The notes under the pieces are model-generated. The model had not been told where the DNA came from, searched no databases, and saw nothing but the letters and a program-made list of their open reading frames with translations. DNA of 64,000 nucleotides from Mycolicibacterium bacteremicum. Its GTDB lineage: Bacteria > Actinomycetota > Actinomycetes > Mycobacteriales > Mycobacteriaceae. Positions within the stretch are counted from its first letter, which is position 1. The number at the start of each line of letters is the position of its first letter. Position numbers and translations under genes: made by a program. Where the stretch lies: NCBI RefSeq assembly GCF_943913955.1, contig NZ_CALUAE010000021.1, positions 1-64,000 of the forward strand, written 5' to 3'. Positions 17,662 through 27,001 of the stretch are shown here, piece after piece.

Positions 17662-19095
17662 TCAGGGGAACCGCTTGAAGCAGCGGTCGGACTCCCCGAG
17701 CACACCGACCCGGAAGGCGTCGATGCGGGAGAATCCCGACGGCACCGATTCGCCGTTGACATCGCTGGCGACCAGACCGTTGAGCAGGATCCCGGACACC
17801 GCCTCGTCCACATCCCCGGCGGTGAGCGCAATGGTGTTGCCGTCGGGGGTGTTCACCTCGTCGACGAGCTTGGCGGTGGCGACCCCGGTCAGGCAGGCGG
17901 TGCGCAGCGCCGCCTGCGCGGTGTCCAATTCCACGCCGCCGTGCTGTTGCTGGATCGACTGCATGTACCGCGACACCAGCACCGAATACGCGGTGTTGTC
18001 CCCGGTGGCCAGGCCGGCGTCCTCGTCATCGGACTGGGCGCCCAACAGTTCCAGCGCAGGCAGATCCACCGCGATGGTGTTGGTGGCCGGGCAGAAGGCG
18101 GCCGGGGCGTCGGAGTCGGCGTCCGGGCAGTCCGGCTGATCGAAGGTGAGCGCGGGCGGGTCGGCCGGTTCGAACAGGATGTTCATCGCGTCGACGACCG
18201 ACCGCACCGAATCCTCGGTGATCTGCAGTTCGCCCGACTGATCCTCGGGCAACAACACCGGCAGATCACCGCGGCGCTGTTTGATCTCGGCGGGGTCGAT
18301 CGCCGCGCAGGACGCCGCCCCGTCGGTGAACCCGAACTGGAACGCCGACACCCGCTCGAACGCCGAACCGTGCTCGTCCTCACCGGCTTCGGAGTCGTCG
18401 ACGCTCAGCAGCGGGTCGCGGAACGCGATCATCGCACCCATCAGATTGTTCAACCCGTCACCGGTGGACAGCGTGAAACGCGGTGAGCTGCCCTCGGCGA
18501 CCCAGCGCATGTACACCCCGGCCAGGCAGTCGGCCTGCTGTTCGGCCACCAGTGTCGGGGTGGACCGCGACACCAGCCCGGCCTGCTCCTGGATGGCATG
18601 CCCGTACTCATGTGCCATCACCATCGAGACGGCCATGTCGCCGTTGGCGCGCAACAGCGAGGGCAGCAACACGCCGCGGTCCCAGCCGATGGTCCTGTCA
18701 TCGTGACAGAACGCGGCGTTGACCAGATTGTAGGTGTCACTCTCGCAGAAGACGCCGTCGAAACCGTCTGCGTCCCAAGAGATCAACTCCGAGACCGGTT
18801 CGAACTCGCCGTCGAAGCTCGCCCCGTAGGACTGTTCCCAGAACTCCTCGATATCGCTGATCGCGCTGGCGGCGAGGTGGTCGATCTCGCCGCCGTCGGT
18901 GCCGGTGACATCACGGGTGGGTTCGGCTGCGTCGTCGCGCAGCCCGGTGGGCCCGTCGGTGGCGGGCATGCCGGCCACCCGGAACGGATCGGCGAACACC
19001 GACACCGCGCTGCCCTGGACCGGCTGCGCGCAGCCGCTGAGGAGCAGTGCCGCACAACCGGCCAGCACCGCACCCGGGATGAGCCGTCGCCCCAT
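17662..19095 (-). CDS. Zinc-metallopeptidase-like lipoprotein (paralog of 39316-40764)
   Basis: A 477-residue lipoprotein with an N-terminal signal peptide and lipobox LLSGC (Cys22). The central HEYGH motif (MVMAHEYGHAIQEQ) is a gluzincin-type HExxH zinc site, and the following EQQADCLAGVYMRWVA supplies the downstream acidic ligand typical of neutral zinc metallopeptidases. The C-terminal part is Asp-rich and ends in GESDRCFKRFP. It resembles the mycobacterial LpqM-type family. Anchored on the outer face of the plasma membrane by inference. It converges on the porin gene with 13 bp between, and a clear paralog with the same domain order lies at 39316-40764. The substrate is unknown. Confidence 0.82.
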   Translation of the reverse strand: MGRRLIPGAVLAGCAALLLSGCAQPVQGSAVSVFADPFRVAGMPATDGPTGLRDDAAEPTRDVTGTDGGEIDHLAASAISDIEEFWEQSYGASFDGEFEPVSELISWDADGFDGVFCESDTYNLVNAAFCHDDRTIGWDRGVLLPSLLRANGDMAVSMVMAHEYGHAIQEQAGLVSRSTPTLVAEQQADCLAGVYMRWVAEGSSPRFTLSTGDGLNNLMGAMIAFRDPLLSVDDSEAGEDEHGSAFERVSAFQFGFTDGAASCAAIDPAEIKQRRGDLPVLLPEDQSGELQITEDSVRSVVDAMNILFEPADPPALTFDQPDCPDADSDAPAAFCPATNTIAVDLPALELLGAQSDDEDAGLATGDNTAYSVLVSRYMQSIQQQHGGVELDTAQAALRTACLTGVATAKLVDEVNTPDGNTIALTAGDVDEAVSGILLNGLVASDVNGESVPSGFSRIDAFRVGVLGESDRCFKRFP

Positions 19096-19154
19096 CTGCC
19101 CCGCCTTCCGGTGCGCCCGGGCGGGCCGCCACCTCGCTAGCAGAATAGTGAAAT

Positions 19155-21137
19155 TCAGCCGCCGCGCAGTCGAATGAGCGCGGCCTGCACCCGCTGCGGG
19201 TCGGTGGTCGCCCAGAACGGTGGCAGCGAGGCACGCAGGAATCCGCCGTAGCGGGCCGTGGCCATCCGGGAATCCAGGATCGCGACCACGCCACGGTCGT
19301 CGACGCGGCGCAGCAGCCGGCCCGCGCCCTGGGACAGCAGCAGCGCCGCGTGGCTGGCGGCCACCGCCATGAACCCGTTGCCGCCGCGGGCGGCGATGGC
19401 GCGCTGCCGGGCGGTCAGCAGCGGATCATCGGGGCGCGGGAACGGAATCCGGTCGATGATCACCAGGGACAGCGTGGGACCCGGCACGTCGACGCCCTGC
19501 CACAGCGACAGCGTGCCGAACAGCGAGGTCTCCTCGTCGTCGGCGAACTGCTTGACCAACGCGGCAGTGGTGTCCTGGCCTTGGCACAGCACGGGTGTGG
19601 ACAGCCGCTCGGCCATCACCTCGGCGGTGGCCCTGGCCGCGCGCATCGAGGAGAACAGGCCCAGGGTGCGCCCGCCCGCCGCGGTGATGAGCGCCTCGGT
19701 CTCGTCGAGTTGGGCGGCCGACCCGCTGCCGTCACGACCGGGCGGCGGCAGATGCTTTGCCACGTAGAGGATTCCGGACTTGGCGTGGTCGAACGGTGAA
19801 CCCACGTCGAGCCCCCGCCAGGTGTCGGCCGAGTCGCCGCCGGACAGGCCCCAGGCCGCGGCCATGGCGTCGAAGCTGCCACCCAGCGTCAGCGTCGCCG
19901 AGGTGAGCACGGCGGTGGCGCGGGCAAAGAGCCTGGTGCGCAACAGACCCGACACCGACAGCGGCGCCACCCGCAGGATGGCCCGCTTGCCCGCCGCCCC
20001 GCGGGTGTTCTCCTCGTGATCCAGCCACACCACATCGACGCGGTCGGGGATGGCGGGACCGAACGAGTCCAGCATGCGGGCGGCGATATCGCCGATCTCG
20101 GTGACCGCGGTGACGGCCTCGGTGCGTGCCGCGGCGGCCTGCGGGTCCGACGGCGTGGTGTCGATGGCCGACCGGATCACGAATGCGGCATCGCGCAGCG
20201 CGGTCAGATAGGTGGCCAGTTCGTCGTCGAGGTGGTCGATGCGGCCGGGTTCGGCGTCGTAGATGGCCGAGGCCAGGTTCGCCCCGGCCGCCTCGAAGCG
20301 CTCGACGAGTTCGTCGGCCACCAACCGGCCGATCCGCCGCTGGGCGGCGCCCAGCGCGGTGGCCGACAGCTCACCGGTGGCGACGCCGGTGACCCGGTCG
20401 GCGAGTTCGTGCGCCTCGTCGACGACCAGCAGTTCGTGTTCGGGAAGCACCGACGCGTCGGCGATGGCATCGATGGCCAGCAGCGCGTGGTTGGTCACCA
20501 CGACATCGGCGGTACCCGCCTTGGCGCGTGCCTTCTCCGAGTAGCAGTCGGCGCTGTAGGGGCACCGCGACACCCCGATGCACTCGCGGGCCGACACGCT
20601 GACCTGGCTCCAGGACCGGTCCGGCACGCCCGGGGTCAGCTCGTCGCGGTCACCGGTGTCGGTGTCCGAGGCCCAGGCGGTCAACCGCTGCACATCGCGG
20701 CCCAGGGCGGTCGCGGCGACCGCGTCGAACAACTCCTCCTGCGGCAGCTCCTCGGCATCGGCGGCGCCGTTGTGGATCTTGTTCAGGCACAGATAGTTCC
20801 CGCGCCCCTTGAGCAGGGCGAAGGTGGGCTTGCGCGGTAACCGCGGGGTCAGCGCGTCGGCCAGTCGCGGCAGGTCGCGGTCGACGAGCTGGCGTTGCAG
20901 CGCGATGGTGGCGGTGGAGACCACCACGGGCTGGCCGGCCGCGACCGCGCGGGCGATCGCGGGCACCAGGTAGGCCAGCGACTTGCCGGTGCCGGTGCCG
21001 GCCTGCACGGCCAGGTGCCTGCCGGTCTCGAATGCCTCGGTGACGGCCTCGGCCATCTGCACCTGCCCGGGCCGCTGAGCACCACCGAGGGCGTCGACCG
21101 CTCCGGCCAGCAGCTCGGTGACGGGAACGTCGGTCAC
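19155..21137 (-). CDS. dinG: ATP-dependent DNA helicase, DinG family
   Basis: XPD-like 5'-3' helicase of superfamily 2. Walker A is in VQAGTGTGKSLAYLVP, Walker B/DEAH in LVVDEAHELADR. The four-cysteine iron-sulfur cluster site is present: Cys in NYLCLNKI, ECIGVSRCPYSADCYSEKA. The C-terminal motif VI is SQGAGRLLRRVDDRGVVAILD. 660 residues, normal for the family. Ortholog of Rv1329c. Start GTG overlaps the stop of pncB by 4 bp, so the two are translationally coupled. Function in resolving R-loops or damage-linked structures is known for E. coli DinG and inferred here. Confidence 0.93.
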   Translation of the reverse strand: MTDVPVTELLAGAVDALGGAQRPGQVQMAEAVTEAFETGRHLAVQAGTGTGKSLAYLVPAIARAVAAGQPVVVSTATIALQRQLVDRDLPRLADALTPRLPRKPTFALLKGRGNYLCLNKIHNGAADAEELPQEELFDAVAATALGRDVQRLTAWASDTDTGDRDELTPGVPDRSWSQVSVSARECIGVSRCPYSADCYSEKARAKAGTADVVVTNHALLAIDAIADASVLPEHELLVVDEAHELADRVTGVATGELSATALGAAQRRIGRLVADELVERFEAAGANLASAIYDAEPGRIDHLDDELATYLTALRDAAFVIRSAIDTTPSDPQAAAARTEAVTAVTEIGDIAARMLDSFGPAIPDRVDVVWLDHEENTRGAAGKRAILRVAPLSVSGLLRTRLFARATAVLTSATLTLGGSFDAMAAAWGLSGGDSADTWRGLDVGSPFDHAKSGILYVAKHLPPPGRDGSGSAAQLDETEALITAAGGRTLGLFSSMRAARATAEVMAERLSTPVLCQGQDTTAALVKQFADDEETSLFGTLSLWQGVDVPGPTLSLVIIDRIPFPRPDDPLLTARQRAIAARGGNGFMAVAASHAALLLSQGAGRLLRRVDDRGVVAILDSRMATARYGGFLRASLPPFWATTDPQRVQAALIRLRGG

Positions 21138-22465
21138 GTCGCGGCGACCACCCGGGTGGGCACGGCCGGTTCACCCCTGGAGAGCTTCAGCCCGTCCCAG
21201 GGCAGGCTGGTCAGCCCGGCCGCCATCAGGGTGCGGGCCGCCTGCAGATCGGGCACGGCGACCGGTTCGCCGCCGCGCACCAGCGGGACACTCAACGGCC
21301 GGGCGGTCAGGCCGGGCTCGATGTCGGGCCGGTGGCCGGCGGGAAAGACGACCTCTTCGATGACGGTTCCCGACGGTTTGGCCACCCGCACCGACTCCTT
21401 GGCCCCGCCCTGGGATCCCTTCTGCGCACTGCGCTTCTGCACTGGGACGCCGTCGACCTCGACGAGCTTGTAGACCATTCCGGCGGTCGGCGCCCCGGAA
21501 CCGGTGACCAGCGAGGTGCCCACGCCGTAGCTGTCCACCGGCTCGGCCCGCAACGCGGCGATGGCGAACTCGTCGAGATCACCGGACACCACGATGCGGG
21601 TGCCGTGGGCGCCGAGGTCGTCGAGCTGGCGACGGACCTGGCCGGCGAGCACCCCGAGGTCACCGGAGTCGATGCGCACCGCGCCCAGCTCGGGTCCGGC
21701 GACCGCGATGGCGTTGGCCACCCCGGCGGTGATGTCGTAGGTGTCCACCAGCAGGGTGGTCCCCACGCCGAGCGCGTCGACCTGCGCGGCGAAGGCCGTG
21801 CGCTCGGACCGGTCCTGCGCGGCGCGGTCCGCGGTGCCGCCCGGTCCGGTGTGCAGCAGCGTGAAGGCATGGGCGCTGGTGCCCAGGGCGGGCACGCCGT
21901 GGCGGTGTTGGGCGGCCAGGTTCGAGCTGCCGTCGAAGCCGGCGATCCAGGCGGCGCGGGCCGCGGCGACGGCGGCCTGCTCGTGGGTGCGCCGCGAACC
22001 CATCTCGATGAGCTGGCGACCGCTCGCCGCCGAGACCATCCGGGCCGCGGCGGAGGCGATCGCACAGTCGTGGTTGAGCACCGAGAGTGCCAGCGTCTCC
22101 AGGATGACGCACTCGGCGAAGCTGCCGCGCACCGAGAGCACCGGCGAGTTGGGGAAGTACAGCTCACCCTCGGGGTAGCCGTCGATATCCCCGCTGAACC
22201 GGAAGCCCGCCAGGAACCCGCGGGTGTCCGCATCGAGGAAGTCCGCGACGGTCGCCAGGGCGTCCTCGTCGAACGTGAAGTGCGCCAGCGCATCCACGAA
22301 GCGCCCGGTACCGGCGACCACCCCGTAGCGGCGGCCGTCGGGCAGCCGGCGGGCGAACACCTCGAAGGTGCAGCGGCGCTGCGCCGACCCGTCGCGCAGC
22401 GCCGCGGCGAGCATGGTCAGCTCGTACTTGTCGGTCAGCAGCGCGGTGCTCACGGGGTCGTTCAC
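21134..22465 (-). CDS. pncB: Nicotinate phosphoribosyltransferase
   Basis: First step of the Preiss-Handler NAD salvage route: nicotinate plus PRPP to nicotinate mononucleotide. The 443-residue protein has the expected N-terminus (ALLTDKYELTMLAAALRDG), the central GSRRTHE region and the substrate-binding VRIDSGDLGVLAGQVRRQL followed by IVVSGDLDEFAI. Ortholog of Rv1330c (pncB1). It is upstream of and overlaps dinG by 4 bp, and diverges from clpS with 65 bp between. Confidence 0.94.
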   Translation of the reverse strand: MNDPVSTALLTDKYELTMLAAALRDGSAQRRCTFEVFARRLPDGRRYGVVAGTGRFVDALAHFTFDEDALATVADFLDADTRGFLAGFRFSGDIDGYPEGELYFPNSPVLSVRGSFAECVILETLALSVLNHDCAIASAAARMVSAASGRQLIEMGSRRTHEQAAVAAARAAWIAGFDGSSNLAAQHRHGVPALGTSAHAFTLLHTGPGGTADRAAQDRSERTAFAAQVDALGVGTTLLVDTYDITAGVANAIAVAGPELGAVRIDSGDLGVLAGQVRRQLDDLGAHGTRIVVSGDLDEFAIAALRAEPVDSYGVGTSLVTGSGAPTAGMVYKLVEVDGVPVQKRSAQKGSQGGAKESVRVAKPSGTVIEEVVFPAGHRPDIEPGLTARPLSVPLVRGGEPVAVPDLQAARTLMAAGLTSLPWDGLKLSRGEPAVPTRVVAAT

Positions 22466-22530
22466 GTCCCCAACCGTATCGGTCCGGTTCCGATTCGGGC
22501 GCGAAGTCGCACCCCGGTAGTCTGTCGGGC

Positions 22531-22833
22531 ATGGTTACCCCAGCGCGGACTCGGCCGGGTACCCGTGAGGACGAGGCCACCGAGAGTCGCGATGCGACCG
22601 ACAGCCCCTGGGTGACGATCGTGTGGGACGACCCGGTGAACCTGATGTCCTATGTGACCTATGTGTTCCAGAAGCTGTTCGGCTACTCCGAACCGCACGC
22701 CACCAAGCTGATGATGCAGGTGCACACCGAGGGCAAGGCCGTGGTGTCCGCGGGCAGCCGGGAGTCGATGGAGGTCGACGTCACCAAGCTGCACTCGGCG
22801 GGGCTGTGGGCGACCATGCAGCAGGACCGCTGA
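22531..22833 (+). CDS. clpS: ATP-dependent Clp protease adaptor ClpS
   Basis: Delivers N-degron substrates to the ClpC/ClpP protease. The 100-residue protein has the ClpS core with the substrate-pocket region WDDPVNLMSYVTYVFQKLFG and the later HTEGKAVV segment, preceded by a disordered N-terminus. Ortholog of Rv1331. The DUF2017 gene follows after 3 bp, so the two are one transcription unit. Confidence 0.94.
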   Translation: MVTPARTRPGTREDEATESRDATDSPWVTIVWDDPVNLMSYVTYVFQKLFGYSEPHATKLMMQVHTEGKAVVSAGSRESMEVDVTKLHSAGLWATMQQDR

Positions 22834-22836
22834 CAC

Positions 22837-23421
22837 GTGCGCAAATGGAAACGTGTCGAGGGCGCCGACGGCCCGCGATTCCGGTCCTCGCTGGCCGCGC
22901 ACGAGGCGGACCTGCTGCGTAATCTGGTCAGCTCGCTGACAGGGATGCTCGAGGACCGCGAATCTGCCGCTCCGACCGATGAACTCAGTGAACTCACCGG
23001 CATCCGGACCGGCCATTCGGCACCGCCCGAGGACGAGACGATGAAGCGGTTGTTGCCCGACTTCTACCGGGCCCGCACCGAGCACCCGGCGGGCTCGTCG
23101 GCCGCCGACAGTCTCAACAGCGCACTGCGCAGCCTGCACGAACCGGCCATCATCGACGCGAAACGCCAAGCTGCGCAGCGTCTTCTGGACACGCTGCCCG
23201 ACGGCGGCGGGAAGTTCGAGCTGTCCGAGGACGATGCGCAGGCGTGGGCGTCGTCGGTCAACGATGTGCGGCTGGCGTTGGGCACCATGCTGGAGATCGG
23301 TCCCGGCGGGCTGGACCAGCTGCCGGTCGGCCACCCGATGGCCGGTCACCTGGACGTCTACCAGTGGCTGACCGTGCTGCAGGAGTACCTCGTGCTGGGC
23401 CTGCTGGGGCAGAACCGATGA
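22837..23421 (+). CDS. DUF2017 family protein
   Basis: A 194-residue, mostly helical, soluble protein of the DUF2017 family, ortholog of Rv1332. Conserved stretches are FRSSLAAHEADLLRNLVSSL at the N-terminus and a C-terminal helix ending QEYLVLGLLGQNR. The biochemical role is unknown. Constant position directly after clpS in actinobacteria suggests a link to ClpS-dependent proteolysis, but this is only genomic context. GTG start at 22837; its stop overlaps the next ATG by 4 bp (ATGA). Confidence 0.85.
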   Translation: MRKWKRVEGADGPRFRSSLAAHEADLLRNLVSSLTGMLEDRESAAPTDELSELTGIRTGHSAPPEDETMKRLLPDFYRARTEHPAGSSAADSLNSALRSLHEPAIIDAKRQAAQRLLDTLPDGGGKFELSEDDAQAWASSVNDVRLALGTMLEIGPGGLDQLPVGHPMAGHLDVYQWLTVLQEYLVLGLLGQNR

Positions 23422-24479
23422 CCGACGTCGGCGCCATCACCGATGTCGCCGGTATCCGCGTCGGGCATCATCACCGCATCGACGACGATGTCACCCTCGG
23501 CTCGGGCTGGGCAGCGGGCAGCACCGTCGTACTGGCCCCGGCGGGCACCGTCGGCGCGGTCGACTGCCGCGGCGGCGCGCCGGGCAGCCGCGAGACCGAT
23601 CTGCTCGATCCCGCCAACAGCGTGCGCCATGTGGATGCGGTGCTGCTCACCGGTGGGAGTGCCTACGGACTGGCCGCGGCCGACGGCGTGATGACCTGGC
23701 TGGAGGAGCAGGGCCGCGGTGTCGCGATGGACGGCGGGGAGGTACCGATCGTTCCGGGTGCGGTCATCTTCGATCTGCCGGTGGGCGGCTGGGGTTGCCG
23801 GCCGACCGCCGAGTTCGGTTATGCCGCCGTGCAATCCGCGGCGGACTCCGGTGACAGGGTCGCGGTCGGCAACGTCGGCGCCGGCGCGGGTGCGCGCGCC
23901 GGCGTGCTCAAGGGCGGGCTGGGCACCGCCTCGATCCGGCTGCCCGAGCTGGGGGTCACCGTGGGCGCCGTCGTCGCGGTCAACTCCGGGGGCAATGTCA
24001 TCGACCCGGCCACCGGCCTGCCGTGGATGGCCGACCTGATCACCCGGTTCGGCCTGAGCGCCCCACCGGCCGAGCAGATCGCCGAGTTCGCGGCGCTGGA
24101 CAAGAAGAGCGGCCCGCTGAACACCACCATCGCCGTCGTCGCCACCGATGCCGCGGTGAGTCCGGCGGGCTGCCGACGCATCGCGATCGCCGCCCAGGAC
24201 GGTTTGGCACATGCCATCCGGCCCGCCCACACCCCGGTCGACGGTGACACCGTCTTCGCGCTGGCCACCGGCGCGGTGCAGGTGGCGCCGTCGGAGAAGG
24301 TGCCCACCGCGATGTCGCCGGAGACCGCACTGGTGACCGCGCTCGGTGCCGCCGCGGCCGACTGCCTGGCCCGCGCGGTCCTGGTCGGAGTGCTGGCCGC
24401 CGAGTCGGTCGCCGGAATACCTACCTATCGTGACCTGTTGCCCGGAGCGTTCGCATCTGCAAGAGAGACGGAGTCCTGA
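23418..24479 (+). CDS. P1/S58 family peptidase (DmpA-like aminopeptidase)
   Basis: Self-processing N-terminal-nucleophile hydrolase of the DmpA/S58 family, ortholog of Rv1333. The start ATG at 23418 overlaps the DUF2017 stop and gives the typical N-terminus TDVAGIRVGHHH. Conserved motifs are GGAPGSRETDLLDP, LTGGSAYGLAAADGV and the GPLNTTIAVVATDA segment, where cleavage before the nucleophilic residue generates the two subunits in family members. 353 residues. Substrates are unknown; homologs release small or beta-amino residues from peptides. The mec gene starts 1 bp after the stop. Confidence 0.88.
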   Translation: MTDVGAITDVAGIRVGHHHRIDDDVTLGSGWAAGSTVVLAPAGTVGAVDCRGGAPGSRETDLLDPANSVRHVDAVLLTGGSAYGLAAADGVMTWLEEQGRGVAMDGGEVPIVPGAVIFDLPVGGWGCRPTAEFGYAAVQSAADSGDRVAVGNVGAGAGARAGVLKGGLGTASIRLPELGVTVGAVVAVNSGGNVIDPATGLPWMADLITRFGLSAPPAEQIAEFAALDKKSGPLNTTIAVVATDAAVSPAGCRRIAIAAQDGLAHAIRPAHTPVDGDTVFALATGAVQVAPSEKVPTAMSPETALVTALGAAAADCLARAVLVGVLAAESVAGIPTYRDLLPGAFASARETES

Positions 24480-24480
24480 C

Positions 24481-24900
24481 GTGCTGGTGATCCGCGCCGA
24501 CCTGGTGGACGCCATGGTCGCCCATGCGCGCGCCGACCATCCCGACGAGGCCTGCGGCGTGATCGCCGGCCCGGAGGGTTCGGATCGCCCCGAGCGTTTC
24601 ATCGAGATGGTCAACGCCGAGCGGTCCCCGACGTTCTACCGGTTCGACTCCGGCGAGCAGCTCAAGGTGTGGCGTCAGATGGACGACAACGACGAGGTCC
24701 CGGTCGTCATCTACCACTCGCACACCGCCACCGAGGCCTACCCGAGCCGCACCGACATCTCCTTCGCCTCCGAGCCCGACGCCCACTACGTGCTGGTCTC
24801 GACGCGCGATCCGGAGGCGCACGAACTGCGCAGTTACCGCATCCTCGACGGCGTCGTCACCGAAGAACCTGTCAGCATCGTCGACAACTACGAATCCTGA
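24481..24900 (+). CDS. mec: JAMM/Mov34 metalloprotease Mec, CysO-cysteine peptidase
   Basis: Zinc-dependent JAB1/MPN+ hydrolase that removes newly made cysteine from the CysO-cysteine adduct. The 139-residue domain contains the general-base Glu in DEACGVIAG and the zinc motif HSHTATEAYPSRTD (HxHx7Sx2D). GTG at 24481 is used; the upstream open frame lies inside the peptidase gene. With cysO and cysM immediately downstream this is the intact mec-cysO-cysM cassette (Rv1334-Rv1336). Confidence 0.95.
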   Translation: MLVIRADLVDAMVAHARADHPDEACGVIAGPEGSDRPERFIEMVNAERSPTFYRFDSGEQLKVWRQMDDNDEVPVVIYHSHTATEAYPSRTDISFASEPDAHYVLVSTRDPEAHELRSYRILDGVVTEEPVSIVDNYES

Positions 24901-24911
24901 GAGAGGCCACC

Positions 24912-25193
24912 GTGTCCGTAACCGTGTCGATCCCGACCATCCTGCGCACCCACACCGGCGGGGAGAAGCGCGTCGAAGCCAGCGGGGAGACCCTGCAGGC
25001 CGTCATCGCCGACCTGGAGTCCAACTATTCGGGGATCTCGGAGCGCCTCATCGACTCCGACAATGCGGGCAAGCTGCACCGCTTCGTCAACATCTACGTC
25101 AACGACGAGGACGTCCGGTTCTCCGGCGGATTGGACACCGCGATCGCCGACGGCGATTCGGTGACGATCCTGCCCGCCGTCGCGGGCGGCTAG
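24912..25193 (+). CDS. cysO: Sulfur carrier protein CysO (ThiS/MoaD type)
   Basis: Ubiquitin-fold sulfur carrier whose C-terminal Gly-Gly thiocarboxylate donates sulfide to O-phosphoserine bound by CysM. The 93-residue protein ends in AVAGG, the required diglycine. GTG start at 24912, preceded by GAGAGG. It starts 11 bp after mec and ends 2 bp before cysM. Confidence 0.95.
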   Translation: MSVTVSIPTILRTHTGGEKRVEASGETLQAVIADLESNYSGISERLIDSDNAGKLHRFVNIYVNDEDVRFSGGLDTAIADGDSVTILPAVAGG

Positions 25194-25195
25194 GC

Positions 25196-26164
25196 GTGCG
25201 TTACGACTCGCTGCTGCAGGCCCTGGGGAACACCCCGCTGGTCGGGTTGCAGCGGTTGTCGCCGCGGTGGGACGCGACCGATCAGCAGCCCCACGTGCGG
25301 ATCTGGGCCAAGCTGGAGGATCGCAATCCCACCGGATCCATCAAGGACCGGCCGGCGCTGCGGATGATCGAGCAGGCCGAGCGCGACGGGCTCATCACGC
25401 CGGGGGACACGCTGCTCGAACCCACCAGCGGCAACACCGGCATCTCGCTGGCCATGGCGGCCCTGCTCAAGGGCTACCGGATGATCTGCGTGATGCCGGA
25501 GAACACCTCGATCGAACGGCGTCAGCTCCTGGAGCTCTATGGCGCGAAGATCATCTACTCACCCGCCGAGGGCGGTTCGAACACGGCCGTCGCGCACGCC
25601 AAAGAGCTTGCCGCACAGAATCCGTCGTGGGTGATGCTCTACCAGTACGGCAATCCGGCCAACGCGGCCGCGCACTACGAGAGCACCGGCCCGGAGCTGC
25701 TGGCCGATCTGCCCGAGATCACCCACTTCGTCGGCGGGCTGGGTACCACCGGCACCCTGATGGGTACCGGCCGGTTCCTGCGCGAGCACGTGCCCGGGGT
25801 CCAGATCGTGGCCGCCGAGCCGCGCTACGGCGAAGGTGTCTACGCGCTGCGCAACATCGACGAGGGTTTCGTTCCCGAGCTCTACGACCCGGAGATCCTG
25901 ACCACCCGCTATTCGGTCGGCGCGTTCGACGCGATCAAGCGCACCCGGGAGCTGGTCCAGGTGGAGGGCATCTTCGCCGGTATCTCCTCGGGTGCGATCC
26001 TGCACGCCGGACTCGGCATGGCGGCCAAGGCGATCAAGGCCGGCGAATCCGCCGATATCGCGTTCACCGTCTGCGATGCCGGCTGGAAGTATCTGTCCAC
26101 CGGCGCCTACGCCGGTAGCCTGGATGACGCGGAGGACGCGTTGGAAGGGCAGTTGTGGGCATGA
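25196..26164 (+). CDS. cysM: CysO-dependent cysteine synthase
   Basis: PLP enzyme of the cysteine synthase family that uses O-phosphoserine and CysO thiocarboxylate. The PLP lysine lies in NPTGSIKDRPALRM; the TSGNTG substrate loop and the phosphate loop GGLGTTGTLMGTGR are present. 322 residues, ortholog of Rv1336. The pathway gives cysteine independently of O-acetylserine and is linked in mycobacteria to oxidative stress. GTG start at 25196. Confidence 0.95.
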   Translation: MRYDSLLQALGNTPLVGLQRLSPRWDATDQQPHVRIWAKLEDRNPTGSIKDRPALRMIEQAERDGLITPGDTLLEPTSGNTGISLAMAALLKGYRMICVMPENTSIERRQLLELYGAKIIYSPAEGGSNTAVAHAKELAAQNPSWVMLYQYGNPANAAAHYESTGPELLADLPEITHFVGGLGTTGTLMGTGRFLREHVPGVQIVAAEPRYGEGVYALRNIDEGFVPELYDPEILTTRYSVGAFDAIKRTRELVQVEGIFAGISSGAILHAGLGMAAKAIKAGESADIAFTVCDAGWKYLSTGAYAGSLDDAEDALEGQLWA

Positions 26165-26174
26165 GGCATCGGCG

Positions 26175-26834
26175 ATGAACCACCCCGTCACACCCGAGTC
26201 GAAGCAGAAGCCGGCGTGGGTGGTCGGCGGCATCACCATCGTCGGTTTCGTGGCGCTGCTCTACGTCATGGAGATCGTCGACACCGTCCTGGGGCACCGT
26301 CTCGACCAGGATGGCATCCGCCCGCTGGAGACCGACGGGCTGTGGGGAATCCTGTGGGCGCCGCTGCTGCACGGCGGGTGGCCGCACCTGATCGCCAACA
26401 CCGTGCCCGCCCTGGTGCTCGGCTTCCTGATGACGTTGGCCGGGATGGGGCGATTCCTCGGCGCCACCGCGATCATCTGGCTGCTCGGCGGGTTCGGCAC
26501 CTGGCTGATCGGCAACATCGGCGCGCACTGCCCCTATGTGGGCGTGCAGTGCACCACCAACCACATCGGGGCCTCGGGACTGATCTTCGGCTGGCTGACC
26601 TTCCTGATCGTGTTCGGGTTCTTCACCCGAACCGCCTGGGAGATCGTGGTGGGGGTCATCGTCGCCCTGGTCTACGGCGGCATCCTGTTCGGCGTGCTGC
26701 CCGGAGCGCCGGGCGTCTCGTGGCAGGGTCACCTGTCCGGCGCGATCGCCGGGTTGATCGCGGCGTATGTGCTGTCCGGTCCGGAGCGCAAGGCCCGCGA
26801 ACGGCGCACCAGCCCGCCCGCGCTGCGCTACTGA
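26175..26834 (+). CDS. Rhomboid-family intramembrane serine protease
   Basis: A 219-residue protein with six predicted membrane helices. The catalytic Ser is in NHIGASGLIFG (GASG) and the catalytic His in WQGHLSGAIAGL. Ortholog of Rv1337. The ATG at 26175 begins MNHPVTPESKQ, 10 bp after cysM. In M. tuberculosis the next gene is murI; here the next gene is the Rv1339 ortholog and no glutamate racemase gene is present in the 167-bp gap. Confidence 0.9.
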   Translation: MNHPVTPESKQKPAWVVGGITIVGFVALLYVMEIVDTVLGHRLDQDGIRPLETDGLWGILWAPLLHGGWPHLIANTVPALVLGFLMTLAGMGRFLGATAIIWLLGGFGTWLIGNIGAHCPYVGVQCTTNHIGASGLIFGWLTFLIVFGFFTRTAWEIVVGVIVALVYGGILFGVLPGAPGVSWQGHLSGAIAGLIAAYVLSGPERKARERRTSPPALRY

Positions 26835-27001
26835 GCGCCGTGTGCTGTTGTGACGTCGACCCAGCGGGGTGGCGCCATGCCGTCTGCGCCGCGCCGGCGC
26901 GGATGCGGGGCGCGCGTCACGGTGCGGACACAAAATGAAACTTGTCGCTCAATGCGGTCATGCTTTCGTCGCTGTGCTGGCGGACGTGGCAAGCTAGTGA
27001 T

